Part shown: piece after piece, positions 51,467-61,145 of the stretch
Position numbering within the stretch: position 1 is the stretch's first letter
Layout of the letters: each line of letters begins with the position of its first letter
NCBI GenBank assembly: GCA_047600765.1
Contig: JASGKF010000001.1
Coordinates: 434,001 to 498,000 of the forward strand
Origin: Viridibacterium sp047600765
Lineage (GTDB): Bacteria; Pseudomonadota; Gammaproteobacteria; Burkholderiales; Rhodocyclaceae
Length of the DNA stretch: 64,000 nt
Direction of reading: 5' to 3'
Translations under genes and position numbers: made by a program
The notes under the pieces: model-generated
What the model was told of the DNA's origin: nothing
What the model saw: only the letters and a program-made list of their open reading frames with translations
Databases searched by the model: none

Positions 51467-52650
51467 GCCTGCTCATCGACGCACTCAAACAGGCCGAAGC
51501 GGCTCGCCAGCGCTCAGAAGAAGGAAGTACGCCCCCCGCAGGGGACGATAGCCTTTCACTTGCACCACTCGATCCGCCAGCGGCGGCCCCCGCAGCCGCG
51601 CCCCAAGGCGCCGGCGCCACACAGCCCCCAGCACAAGCAGTCCGTCGCAGCCGGCCGGCGCCCGAGTCGCCACGCGATTCATCGGCCGCCACACGCGAAC
51701 TGTTTGAAGTCAAACAGCAGGAGCCGAGCCGCCTGCCCTACTACTTGCTCGCCTTCGCCATCATCGCGCTCGTCGCTGGCGGCGCTTATGTCTGGTGGGC
51801 CATGCAGCCGCGCAGTGCGCTGCTGGCTACCGGCCACAACAATCAGACACCAACGCAAGCTGTCACCAATACAAATGCGCAAGCTGCAGAACCGGTAAGC
51901 GCCCCGCCTGTTGTGACCACTGAATCGTCTCAGCAGTCTCCCGCACAACGTTCCAGCCTCTCGACAGGCATTCCTCCTTCACCTCGTCGCAATCGAGTTA
52001 CGCTCGATTCGCAGGCACCTGCCGTAGCAGAAGAGTCCGCAGTGAAGATCCGCCCCGGATCAGGCCCGGCAAGCTCCACGGCCCCCTCCAGTACGCAACA
52101 AGCCTACGATGCACTGGCGGCCGGTGATCTGCGCACGGCGCGCCAGCTGTATCAGGAAGCCTTGCGCCTCAATTCGCAGAACGTGGATGCATTGAACGGA
52201 TTGGGGCTGATCGCGGCGCACGACAATCAGCCGGATCAGGCGGAGCGCTACTTCCGTGCAGCGCTACGGGCGGACCCCGCAGACGGTATAGCGGCCTCGC
52301 AACTCGCCCTGCTCTACGCAGATGGCGACCCCGCCAGTGCCGAAGCCCGTCTGCGCAACCTGATTGCCAGCCAGCCGGCCAGCGCAGCCGGACACTTTGC
52401 GCTCGGCAATCTGCTGTCCCGTCAGCAACGCTGGTCCGAAGCACAGCAGACCCTGTTCCAAGCCTACACACTGGACAGCAACAATCCGGACATCCTTTTC
52501 AATCTGGCCGTCAGCCTCGAGCAGGTACGTCAGCCTGCCGTGGCACGCCAGTTCTACGAACGCGCGTTGCAAGCCAGCAGCAAGCGCCCGGCCGGCTTCG
52601 ACCCGGCCACAGCGAAAGCGCGCGTCGAAGCCTTGAGCTCCCGCCGGTAA
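51463..52650 (+). CDS. TPR membrane protein (MshN-like)
   Basis: 395 residues. A short cytoplasmic start MSLLIDALKQAEAAR shared with MshN/GspA-type proteins is followed by a Pro/Ala-rich stretch, one membrane helix at about 92-112, a Ser/Thr-rich linker, then several tetratricopeptide units (about 190-385; YDALAAGDLRTARQLYQEAL, LNGLGLIAAHDNQPDQAERY). The TPR part would be periplasmic. It overlaps mshL by 4 bp. Probable pilus assembly scaffold. MshM, usually next to MshL, is absent. Confidence 0.8.
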   Translation: MSLLIDALKQAEAARQRSEEGSTPPAGDDSLSLAPLDPPAAAPAAAPQGAGATQPPAQAVRRSRPAPESPRDSSAATRELFEVKQQEPSRLPYYLLAFAIIALVAGGAYVWWAMQPRSALLATGHNNQTPTQAVTNTNAQAAEPVSAPPVVTTESSQQSPAQRSSLSTGIPPSPRRNRVTLDSQAPAVAEESAVKIRPGSGPASSTAPSSTQQAYDALAAGDLRTARQLYQEALRLNSQNVDALNGLGLIAAHDNQPDQAERYFRAALRADPADGIAASQLALLYADGDPASAEARLRNLIASQPASAAGHFALGNLLSRQQRWSEAQQTLFQAYTLDSNNPDILFNLAVSLEQVRQPAVARQFYERALQASSKRPAGFDPATAKARVEALSSRR

Positions 52651-52653
52651 ACC

Positions 52654-54370
52654 ATGAACACGAACTTCCGGTTGCCGCTGGGCCAGCAGCTCATCAATCA
52701 GGGCATCCTGAGCGAAGATCAGCTGCGCATCGCACTGCATGAACAGTCACGCAGCAACGAACCGCTGGGCAAGCTGCTGGTGCAGCTGGGCTTCGTCAGC
52801 GAAGTCACGTTGCGCGATGCGCTGTCCGCATCGCTGGGCAAACAGGGCGTCGACCTCACCCACGCCATCGTTGCCATCGAAGCGCTGGCCCTGGTGCCGG
52901 AAGACGTCGCCAAGCGCCATCACCTGATGCCACTGCTGTGGGACGCCGATGCGCGACGCCTGGTTGTTGCCATGGTCGACGTCGATGACATCGTCGCCAT
53001 CGATCGCCTGCGCAACCTGCTGCCGGAAGACTCGGAAATCGAAGTCTGGCTGGCCAGCGAAAGCGAAATTGCACATGCCATCGACCAGCATTACGGCTTC
53101 GAACTATCAATCGACGGCATCCTCACCGAAATCGAGACCGGTGAAATCGACTACCGCTCGCTGGCCGCGTCGTCCAACGAATACAGCCAGCCTGTCGTGC
53201 GACTCGTTCAACGCTTTGCTGTCCGACGCAGTCAAACGTGAAGCCTCCGACATCCACTTCGAGCCGGAAGCCAGCTTCCTGCGCGTGCGCTACCGCATCG
53301 ATGGCTTGCTGAGGCAGATCCGGGTGCTACACAAGTCGTACTGGCCGGCCATGGCCGTGCGCCTCAAGGTGATCGCCAGCCTGAACATCGCCGAGAGCCG
53401 TGCGCCGCAGGATGGCCGCATTTCACTGAACGTGCGTGGCCGCCCCGTCGATTTCCGCGTCTCCGCCCAGCCCACCCTGCACGGCGAAAACATCGTCCTG
53501 CGCGTGCTGGATCGCCAGAAAGGCATCGTCCCGATGGCGGCACTGGGACTGACCGATCACCAGCTCGACATCCTCAAGCTGATGATCGCGCGCCCGGAGG
53601 GCATCCTGCTGTTCACGGGCCCGACCGGCAGCGGCAAAACGACCACGCTGTACTCGATCCTGAATCACATCAACACCGAGGGCATCAACATCATGACCCT
53701 CGAAGACCCGGTCGAGTACCCGATGGCGATGATCCGCCAGACCTCTGTCTCGGAAGCCGCCAAGCTGGATTTCGCCAACGGCATCCGCTCCATGATGCGG
53801 CAGGACCCGGACGTCATCCTGGTCGGCGAAGTGCGCGACGCCGAAACGGCCGAGATGGCCTTCCGCGCCGCCATGACCGGCCATCAGGTCTACACCACGC
53901 TGCATACCAACTCGGCAATCGGTGCCATTCCGCGCCTGCTGGACATCGGCATCCTGCCCGACATCATGGCCGGCAACATCATCGGCGTCGTCGCGCAGCG
54001 ACTGGTGCGCAAACTCTGCCCGCACTGCCGCCAGCCACGGCCGCCAGCGCCCTACGAACTGCGCCTGCTCAACCTGCCGGCAGAACGTGCGGCTGCCGTG
54101 CTGCACGACGCCGTGGGCTGCGAGCTGTGCGATTACCAAGGCTACAAGGGTCGCACGACAATCATGGAGCTGATGCGCATGGACGCAGACATCGACGAGC
54201 TGATTGCCCGCCGCGCAACCATGCGCGAGCTGCGCAACGCGGCCCGTGCCAAAGGCTTCCGTACACTGGCCGAAGACGGCGTGCGACGCGTGCTGGACGG
54301 CACCACCACACTCGACGAGCTGGCCCGCGTGGTCAACCTGACCGAACGGATGTTCAGCGCCGAACTGTGA
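52654..54370 (+). CDS. mshE: Pilus assembly ATPase MshE/PilB-like (frameshifted as sequenced)
   Basis: Type II/IV assembly ATPase. The N-terminus has two MshEN-like units (PLGQQLINQGILSEDQLRIAL and PLGKLLVQLGFVSEVTLRDAL), the c-di-GMP-binding fold known from MshE. Then come FTGPTGSGKTTTLYSIL (Walker A), an Asp box, a His box and a zinc site (CPHC and CELC). One extra T at about 53213 (GTCAAC to GTTCAAC) breaks the frame at VVRLV-NALLSDAVKREASD. The first reading ends at 53241 and the rest continues to 54370. Corrected length is about 571 residues. It powers pilus extension. Confidence 0.9.
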
Positions 54371-54380
54371 GCCCCTGAGT

Positions 54381-55583
54381 ATGGCGATCTTCTCCTACCG
54401 CGCGATGGACAGCACCGGCCGCATCCAGCGCGGCGAATCGGAAGCGCTCAACCTCGTCAACCTCGAGATGCGCCTCAAGCGCCTCGGGCTGGATCTCATC
54501 ACCGGTGAGCCCGCCACACAGTTTTCCGGCATCAGCCGGGCACGCGTTCCGACGCGCGAGCTGATCCAGTTCTGCTTCCACATGGAGCAGCTGACCCGTT
54601 CCGGCGTGCCGCTGATCGATGCGCTGGCCGATCTGCGTGATTCGACGGAGAACCAGGCCTTCAGGCAAGTCATCGCGTCGGTCGTGGAAAGCATCGAAGG
54701 CGGGAAAAGCTTGTCGCAGGCACTGACTGAACAGGGGCGTATCTTCAACCCCGTCTTCTGCGCACTGGTGCGGGCCGGCGAAGCCAGCGGCAACCTGCCC
54801 GACGTGCTGCGTGAACTCACCGAATCCCTCAAGCGCGAAGACGAGCTGCGCTCCTTCATCGGCAAGCTCGTCATCTACCCTTCCCTCGTCCTGTTCGTAA
54901 CACTGGCTGCCGTTGTCACCGCGATGATGTTCGTCGTGCCGCAGCTGACCCGGCTGTTCCAGAACTCGGGCCAGACCCTGCCGTTGCAAACACGGCTGCT
55001 GGTCGGCATCTCGAATTTCGTGGTCAGCTACTGGCCCTTCATCCTGATGTCGCTGGCTGCGCTGATCGTCGGTGGCGTTACCTGGGTTCGTACCAGCCAG
55101 CGCGCAGCCCTGCGCTGGGACCGCCTGAAGCTCGCCATCCCCATCGTCGGCACTGTCTATCGCAAGATCATCCTGTCGCGCTTCGCCAATCTGTTCTCCA
55201 TGATGTACGCCTCCGGCATCGCCATCATCGACACGGTGCGTACCGCGCAGGACATCGTCGGCAACCTCGAAATGCGCGACGCCCTGCAGCGGGTCGAGCA
55301 GTCGATTGCAGAGGGGCAGAACGTCACGGCGGCATTCTCCTCAGCACGACTGTTCCCGCCGCTGGTCATCCGCATGCTGCGGGTTGGCGAACATACCGGC
55401 TCGCTGGATCACGCACTCAAGGGCGTCAGCTACTTCTATGAACGTGACGTGAAGGAATCAGTCGAACGTCTGCAGACCTTGCTGGAACCGCTGCTCACCA
55501 TCGTGCTCGGCGGCCTGATGCTGTGGGTCGCCACCTCGATACTCGGGCCGATCTACGACATCATCACCAAGATGAAGACCTGA
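54381..55583 (+). CDS. mshG: Pilus inner-membrane platform protein (MshG/GspF/PilC)
   Basis: 400 residues with two T2SF domains and three long membrane helices (about 165-195, 212-240, 370-395). Family segments include FCFHMEQLTRSGVPLIDAL, VRAGEASGNLPDVL, FANLFSMMYASGI and RVGEHTGSLDHAL. It forms the platform turned by the assembly ATPase. It starts 10 bp after mshE. Confidence 0.95.
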   Translation: MAIFSYRAMDSTGRIQRGESEALNLVNLEMRLKRLGLDLITGEPATQFSGISRARVPTRELIQFCFHMEQLTRSGVPLIDALADLRDSTENQAFRQVIASVVESIEGGKSLSQALTEQGRIFNPVFCALVRAGEASGNLPDVLRELTESLKREDELRSFIGKLVIYPSLVLFVTLAAVVTAMMFVVPQLTRLFQNSGQTLPLQTRLLVGISNFVVSYWPFILMSLAALIVGGVTWVRTSQRAALRWDRLKLAIPIVGTVYRKIILSRFANLFSMMYASGIAIIDTVRTAQDIVGNLEMRDALQRVEQSIAEGQNVTAAFSSARLFPPLVIRMLRVGEHTGSLDHALKGVSYFYERDVKESVERLQTLLEPLLTIVLGGLMLWVATSILGPIYDIITKMKT

Positions 55584-55590
55584 ACCGCCC

Positions 55591-57090
55591 ATGCGCCTAC
55601 GCTTCCTCCACCTTCTCACCCACGCCGGGCTGGAAACCCACCGCGTCAGCGGCAACGCGCTGCAGCCAGTGCAGCTATTTGCCCTCGGTGAAGCTGGCGT
55701 TCTCGCGTTCAGCGAATGGCTGTCCAGGGTGCCGACCGCGCTGCACAGCGTGGTGGTGGACGTCGCGGACGAAGGCTTTTCTCTCGAAAACATTCCCTAC
55801 ACGCTGGGGTCTGACCGGCGCGCGCTGATCCAGCGCCGGCTGACACAACAATTCTTCGGCTCGCCCTATGCCACCGCCGTGTCATTGGGGCGCGAGCGCA
55901 ATGGTCGCCGCGACGAGCGCCTGCTGCTGATGGCCATCACGCGCCCGGCACTGCTCGAACCCTGGCTGCAGGCCCTGCATCGGCATGAAGCGCGCCTCAG
56001 TGCCCTGTACACCGTGCCCCTGCTGGCCGGCGATCTGATCCGCAAACTCGCCCCTGGCGTACAGCGCGGCCTGATCCTGCTGCTCTCCGGCAATGGCATC
56101 CGCCAGATCCATTTCGAGGACGGCCATCTGCGCTTCTCGCGCCTTGCCCCAGCGCCCGAAGGTCCCTTTGCCAGCTGGGGGCTCGATTGCCTGCGCGAAG
56201 CACAAAAGACCTGGCAGTACCTCAACGCACAACGCTGGATTCCACGTGGCACGGCGCTCCCCGTCATCCTCGTGGCCAATGCGACTGACGGTGCAACACT
56301 GCTCGGCGAAATCAGTCGCGCTCGCCAGGCTGACGACAAGCTGCAGTTCCGCCTGGCGCCCATCGATACCGCCGTGCGCCAGTTGGGCCTCGGTGCCAGC
56401 CACGGCGAATCGGACAGCCAGTCTCTCGTCATGCAGCTGGCCGTGCGCGAACGCAGCGGCGGCGCACAGCTTGCCAGTACGGAAGACCGTCACTTCTACC
56501 GTCAGTGGCAGATCCGGTTTGCCGCCCTCGGCGGCTGCGCAGCAGCACTGGCTGCCGCGTTGGTAATGAGTGCGCACTGGCTGGTCGATTCCGGCGAAGA
56601 CCGCAGCACAGCAGCCACTCTGCGTGCCGAAGCCGCCAACTTCGACCAGCGCTACACCAACCTGCTGGGCACCCTGCCGCGCATTCCCTCGTCAGTCGAA
56701 GCCCTGCGCGCTGCCGTCGAAAGCACTGAACGTATCCGCAATGGCATCACCGACCCGCGCGAGGCACTGACCGGCGTCAGCAAGGCCCTCAGCGGCTTCG
56801 CGGACATCACGCTGGAGCAGCTCGACTGGCAATCCATTCCCGACAAGCCCGGCGCGCAAAGCCTGCTGCTCATTGCTTCGCTGGATCAATCCAGCGGCAA
56901 CAACCCGCGTGCCACGCTGGAACGCATCCAGAGCTTTTCCGCAGCCGTCGGGCAAAGCACCGGCGCGAATGTCGTGCTCGTGCAGCAACCCTTCGATACG
57001 GGTTCGGACAAGTTGCTGCGCAGTGACGCCAATCTCAGCGCCAAACGCCCGCAGTTCCGCCTGCAACTCGACTGGAAGGAACGCCCATGA
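55591..57090 (+). CDS. Pilus assembly protein with PilM-like and PilN-like parts (MshI-like)
   Basis: 499 residues. The first 300 residues are a cytoplasmic, PilM/actin-like region without clear nucleotide motifs. One membrane helix follows at about 312-330. The last 170 residues are periplasmic and resemble a PilN/GspL domain. This looks like a single-chain equivalent of PilM plus PilN. It overlaps the next gene by 4 bp. Identification rests on order and architecture more than on motifs. Confidence 0.65.
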   Translation: MRLRFLHLLTHAGLETHRVSGNALQPVQLFALGEAGVLAFSEWLSRVPTALHSVVVDVADEGFSLENIPYTLGSDRRALIQRRLTQQFFGSPYATAVSLGRERNGRRDERLLLMAITRPALLEPWLQALHRHEARLSALYTVPLLAGDLIRKLAPGVQRGLILLLSGNGIRQIHFEDGHLRFSRLAPAPEGPFASWGLDCLREAQKTWQYLNAQRWIPRGTALPVILVANATDGATLLGEISRARQADDKLQFRLAPIDTAVRQLGLGASHGESDSQSLVMQLAVRERSGGAQLASTEDRHFYRQWQIRFAALGGCAAALAAALVMSAHWLVDSGEDRSTAATLRAEAANFDQRYTNLLGTLPRIPSSVEALRAAVESTERIRNGITDPREALTGVSKALSGFADITLEQLDWQSIPDKPGAQSLLLIASLDQSSGNNPRATLERIQSFSAAVGQSTGANVVLVQQPFDTGSDKLLRSDANLSAKRPQFRLQLDWKERP

Positions 57091-57689
57091 CCCCGGCGAG
57101 TCGCAAGGCCCTGGGCATCTCCCTCTCGCTGGCTGCGCTCATGCTGCTGGTGGGTGCCGCCGCACTCTGGTGGGCCCATGGCGTGCGCGGCCGGGCATAC
57201 AGCGAATTGCGCCAGGCCAGGCAAGCGCTCGACGCCAGCCGCAACCGCTACCAGCAAACGGTCAGCGAAGAGCAACTGATCCGCGACACCATCAGCCGCT
57301 TCGAACGCCTCGGTGCAAGCGGCATGATCGGCAACGAGCGCCGTCTCGACTGGGCGGACGAAATGCGCAACATCCGCATGCGACTGCGGTTGCCGGCACT
57401 GGAGTTCGAACTCGAGCCACGCCGCGCGCTGTCCAAAGCCGGCGCTGACGAAGGCCGCTTCATCCTGGCTGCCAGCCAGATGCAGGTGCATGCCAGCCTT
57501 CTCCACGAAGGCGACCTGTTCGACCTCATGGCCGCCCTGCGCACGCCGACCAGCGCCCTCGTCGTGCCCCGCACGTGCAGCATCACCCCCCTCAGCGACA
57601 AAGCTAGCCCGCAAACCAATCTGCGCGCAGAATGCACGCTCGACTGGCTGACCCTGCTGCCCCCCGCCAAAAACGGAGACAAGCCGTGA
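57087..57689 (+). CDS. PilO/GspM-like pilus assembly protein (MshJ-like)
   Basis: 200 residues. One N-terminal membrane helix (about 9-28), a coiled-coil stretch (about 35-75), then a compact alpha/beta periplasmic part. This is the PilO/GspM plan, and the position after the PilM/N-like gene supports it. Overlaps neighbours by 4 bp each side. Confidence 0.65.
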   Translation: MTPASRKALGISLSLAALMLLVGAAALWWAHGVRGRAYSELRQARQALDASRNRYQQTVSEEQLIRDTISRFERLGASGMIGNERRLDWADEMRNIRMRLRLPALEFELEPRRALSKAGADEGRFILAASQMQVHASLLHEGDLFDLMAALRTPTSALVVPRTCSITPLSDKASPQTNLRAECTLDWLTLLPPAKNGDKP

Positions 57690-58084
57690 AAACCGTTGTC
57701 TCGCACAGCCTGCTGAGTCTTCTGCTCTGCTGCCTGCAGCTCGTCTGCATGCCCGCTGCGCTGGCCGCCGACAAACCCTGGCGCGAGGACCTTGGCCGGC
57801 TCTTCCTCACCCCGGAAAAGCGCGCCCTACTTGACGAACTCCGTCGCAACAACGCCCGCATCACCCCCAGCGCCGAGCAACCCGAGAACCTGCGCCTCGA
57901 TGGCATCGTGCGGCGCTCGAATGGCCGCCAGACCATCTGGATCAACGGTCAGGCTTACGGCGACGACGCCCCCGTCACCAGCAACGACGAACGCTCGGCA
58001 CGCATCATCACCGGTGATCGCAAGGGTGCGCGGCTGAAGGTTGGTGAAAGCCTGCGCATCGCACCTGCGGAACCCGCGCAGTGA
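57686..58084 (+). CDS. MshK-like periplasmic protein
   Basis: 132 residues, GTG start with GGAGA upstream. A signal peptide (about 1-28) is followed by a charged helix and a small beta domain with LDGIVRRSNGRQTIWINGQ, as in MshK and the C-like/PilP group that links assembly platform and secretin. Stop overlaps the next start. Confidence 0.6.
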   Translation: MKTVVSHSLLSLLLCCLQLVCMPAALAADKPWREDLGRLFLTPEKRALLDELRRNNARITPSAEQPENLRLDGIVRRSNGRQTIWINGQAYGDDAPVTSNDERSARIITGDRKGARLKVGESLRIAPAEPAQ

Positions 58085-59232
58085 TGCGCAAGCCTCCCGC
58101 CCGGTCTGCGCAGGACGGCTACATCCTGATCGTCGCCGCCCTGGCCCTGCTCGCCACCGGACTGACCTTCGGCGGCATCCTGTTCGGCAGTGTCTTCCGT
58201 TACGACCGCAATATGCATACGGAAGAACTGGCTACGCGACGTCTCGCCAGCGAGGCACGACTGGCACTCATCGGCTACGCGGCCGCCAAGGAGACGCAGC
58301 CCGGAGCGCTGCCCTGCCCAGACACAACAGGTAGTGGTCAAGCCCTCTCCGGCTGCACAAGCGCGACGCCACGCATCACTGGATGCCTGCCCTGGAAAAC
58401 CTTGGGACTTGAACGCGGCACCGACGAGTCCGGCGCTCCGCTGTTCTATACGCTCTCCACGGCGTGGCGAAATACACTCAAACCCTCCGAACGCACAACG
58501 CCAGACAAGCCGCGCTTGAATCCTGATATTCCGCCTACCGTGACAACAACATACGGCAGCACCCTGGCGGCCGCCGTCATCACTCCGGGCAATGCCCTTG
58601 CAGCGCAAGACCGTAGCGCTGCGACACTTGCTGACGCATGTGCGGGCAACATCAACACCGTGTATTTCGAAGACAGCAACAACGATTGGAGCTCCGCCCT
58701 GCAACCATCGGATGCTCCGACAGACACGTTCAATGATCGTATCGTCGCCATCACTCGTGACGACATTTTCCGTGTCCTGTTGTCCCCCGTTCTCTCTGCA
58801 TTCATGAACACTGCGGACTTTGACAACTATCCTGGCGGCAAAGGACTACCCTATTTCTTCGCCAGCCATAGTCCGTCCAGCCTTTTCAAAAGTGTCTCGT
58901 CAGCCACAGGGCAGCAGTCCAGCACGATCATGGATCACTCGGTTGATCCAGATAACCTGGACAAATCCATGCTGACACAGCATTCCTATGCAAGCAGTTA
59001 CACGAAGCTAGCCAGTGGGTGCGTAAAGGAAAAAGGGACAACCGCAGACAATTCCCCCGCCGACTGGCTGTGCCTCAACGACTGGTACGCCTACATCGAT
59101 TACATGCCCCTATCGACGGGGGCTCGCCTGGCACTGAAGGCCGATCGCTACTCAACGCCAGGCAAAGGGAGAGAATGCATGCTCTCCGTCAGCACCATCA
59201 CCACCGACAGTCTTTCATGTACAAACTACTGA
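58081..59232 (+). CDS. Large pilin-like protein, possible tip or GspK-type subunit
   Basis: 383 residues. The N-terminus QDGYILIVAALALLATG resembles a prepilin helix after a Gly cleavage site, but the usual Glu5 is missing. GspK, the large tip pseudopilin of type II secretion, also lacks it. The body is Thr/Ser/Asn-rich with an ALPCPDT...GCLPWKTLGLERG block shared with the next gene. GTG at 58081 or ATG at 58084. Overlaps the next gene by 16 bp. Function inferred from place and form. Confidence 0.6.
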   Translation: MMRKPPARSAQDGYILIVAALALLATGLTFGGILFGSVFRYDRNMHTEELATRRLASEARLALIGYAAAKETQPGALPCPDTTGSGQALSGCTSATPRITGCLPWKTLGLERGTDESGAPLFYTLSTAWRNTLKPSERTTPDKPRLNPDIPPTVTTTYGSTLAAAVITPGNALAAQDRSAATLADACAGNINTVYFEDSNNDWSSALQPSDAPTDTFNDRIVAITRDDIFRVLLSPVLSAFMNTADFDNYPGGKGLPYFFASHSPSSLFKSVSSATGQQSSTIMDHSVDPDNLDKSMLTQHSYASSYTKLASGCVKEKGTTADNSPADWLCLNDWYAYIDYMPLSTGARLALKADRYSTPGKGRECMLSVSTITTDSLSCTNY

Positions 59233-59852
59233 GCGCACAACGCGGCTTCAGCCTCATCGAGCTCGCCGTCGTCATGCTGATCCTCGCCCTGCTGGCTGGT
59301 GGTGTTGTCAGCGTGCTACGCATCCAGCAAGAACAAAAGGTCCTGACAGAAACCAAGGCTGTGCTCAATGAAGCGCGCGAAGCCTTGTTCGCCTACGCCG
59401 AATCACACAAAGGCCTGCCCTGCCCGGACACCGACACCGCCCCGGACGGCTTGATCAATACGGGCTGCGGTACAACGATTCGCGGCTTCCTGCCCTGGAA
59501 AGACCTGGGACTCAGTCGCGGCGAGGACGGCTGGAATCAGACTCTTCGCTATGTGGTTTCGAAGGATCTGGTCGAAGGAAAGCTGGCCAAGCTCACCGAT
59601 GGCAGCAGCGGCGTGAAACTGGCCGAAGATGCGAGCGCTCCATCTGCCACAGTGACGATCGGTGCCGTCGCCTTTTCGGTCTGGTCTGTAGGCCCTGACG
59701 GGATCAATGGTTCAGAGGGCGAAAGCGCTACCAGCAACACCATCTATACCGGTTCATCCGCGACACCCGCCGATGACATCGTCACCTGGGGTTCAAAGTT
59801 CGTGCTCTTTGGCCGTATCCTGCAGGCTGGACAAACCCTTTCGGTGAACTGA
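59217..59852 (+). CDS. Prepilin-like protein (minor pilin)
   Basis: 211 residues with a complete type IV prepilin signal RGFSLIELAVVMLILALLA; cleavage after Gly, Glu5 present. Then an alpha-helix and the block GLPCPDT...GFLPWKDLGLSRG, shared with the preceding gene. A Gly/Ser/Thr-rich tail ends the protein. The ATG at 59217 lies within the end of the previous gene. Its stop overlaps the adenylate cyclase start (TGATG). Confidence 0.88.
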   Translation: MYKLLSAQRGFSLIELAVVMLILALLAGGVVSVLRIQQEQKVLTETKAVLNEAREALFAYAESHKGLPCPDTDTAPDGLINTGCGTTIRGFLPWKDLGLSRGEDGWNQTLRYVVSKDLVEGKLAKLTDGSSGVKLAEDASAPSATVTIGAVAFSVWSVGPDGINGSEGESATSNTIYTGSSATPADDIVTWGSKFVLFGRILQAGQTLSVN

Positions 59853-61145
59853 TGGCGGCCATCCCATCCGCAACGACCGACAACTCTTTCGTTGCCCGCC
59901 TGCGTCGCGCCGGCATCGAGCCCGGTGACAGCGAGAACCTGCGCCAGCAGAAATCCCTGCTGGTCTTCATCAGCGGCCTGATCAGCCTGGCCTCGGTGCT
60001 GTGGTTGCTGATCTACAGCTGGATGGGCCCGAAGTTCTCGTCGACCCTGCCTTTCACGCTGCAGGTGCTGGTCGCGCTCAACCTGTGGATCTACGTCCAG
60101 TTCCGCAACTTCGAGCTGTTCCGCATCTCGCAGATCGGCCTCATGTTGTTCTTCCCCTTCGTCGCGCAATGGGCCATCGGCGATTTCGTGTCCGCCTCGG
60201 GCCTGATCCTGTGGGGCTTGCTGGCGCCCGTCTGCGCCCTGCTGTGCATGGGGGTGCGCGAGTCCTTGCCCTGGTTTGCCGCCTACCTTGTGCTCACCAT
60301 CGCCACCGGCGCGGCCGACTACCTGCTCGCCGACTTCGCTCCTGCCCTCAACACGGCCATCTCGCGGCGCACCTCGATGGTGTTCTTCGCGCTGAACTTC
60401 ATCACGCTGTCCACCCTCATCTACCTGCTGCTGCGCTTCGCCCTGCTGGATCGCGAACGCGCCCGCATCGCACTGGAAGACGCGCATGCACGACTGGCTG
60501 TCGAGCAACTGCGCAATGAGCGACTGCTGCTCAACATCCTGCCGGCGCCGGTGGCAGAGCGGCTCAAAACTTCCGACGCCACGATCGCGGACGGCTTTGC
60601 GCAGGTTTCGGTGATGTTCGCCGACATCGTGAACTTCACGGGCATCGCGGCCGGCATGACGCCGGAGAAGGTGTTCGCGATGCTCAACCGCGTGTTCAGC
60701 AACTTCGACGAGCTCGCCGAGAAGCGCGGCCTCGAGAAGATCAAGACCATCGGTGATGCCTACATGGTGGCGGGTGGCCTCAACAACGAGCAGGAGCACT
60801 CCTGCGTCGCCGTCGCCGAGCTCGCGCTCGACATGCTCGCTTGGCTGCGCCTCGATCAAGCCGGACGCAGCGAGCCGCTGCATGTGCGCATCGGCATCGG
60901 CACCGGCCCCGTCGTGGCCGGCGTGGTCGGCAAGAAGAAATTCATTTACGACCTATGGGGCGACACCGTCGAACCTCGCCAGCCGCATCACGGACGAAAG
61001 CATTCCCGACGGCGTGCAATGCGACCGTGCCAGCTTCGAGTTGCTGCGCGACAACTTCGAATTCGACGGTCCCTTCCAGCTGCCACTCAAAGGCAAGGGC
61101 GTGGTAGAAGTCTGGCGCCTCAAGGGCCGCCGCTTCACTGCATAG
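59852..61145 (+). CDS. Membrane class III adenylate cyclase (frameshifted as sequenced)
   Basis: Six hydrophobic helices (about 35-195) and a linker with LLLNILPAPVAERL lead to a class III catalytic domain. Metal Asps are D258 (VMFADIVNFTG) and D302 (IGDAYMV). K298 and D367 (YDLWGDTV) are the adenine-selecting pair, so ATP rather than GTP is the likely substrate. The frame breaks at about 60978-60982, where GTCGAAC replaces GTCGAC or GTCAAC, exactly at the expected catalytic V-N/D-L-A-S-R. The rest reads to 61145. Corrected length is about 430 residues. It overlaps the prepilin stop and ends tail to tail with a kinase gene. Confidence 0.88.
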
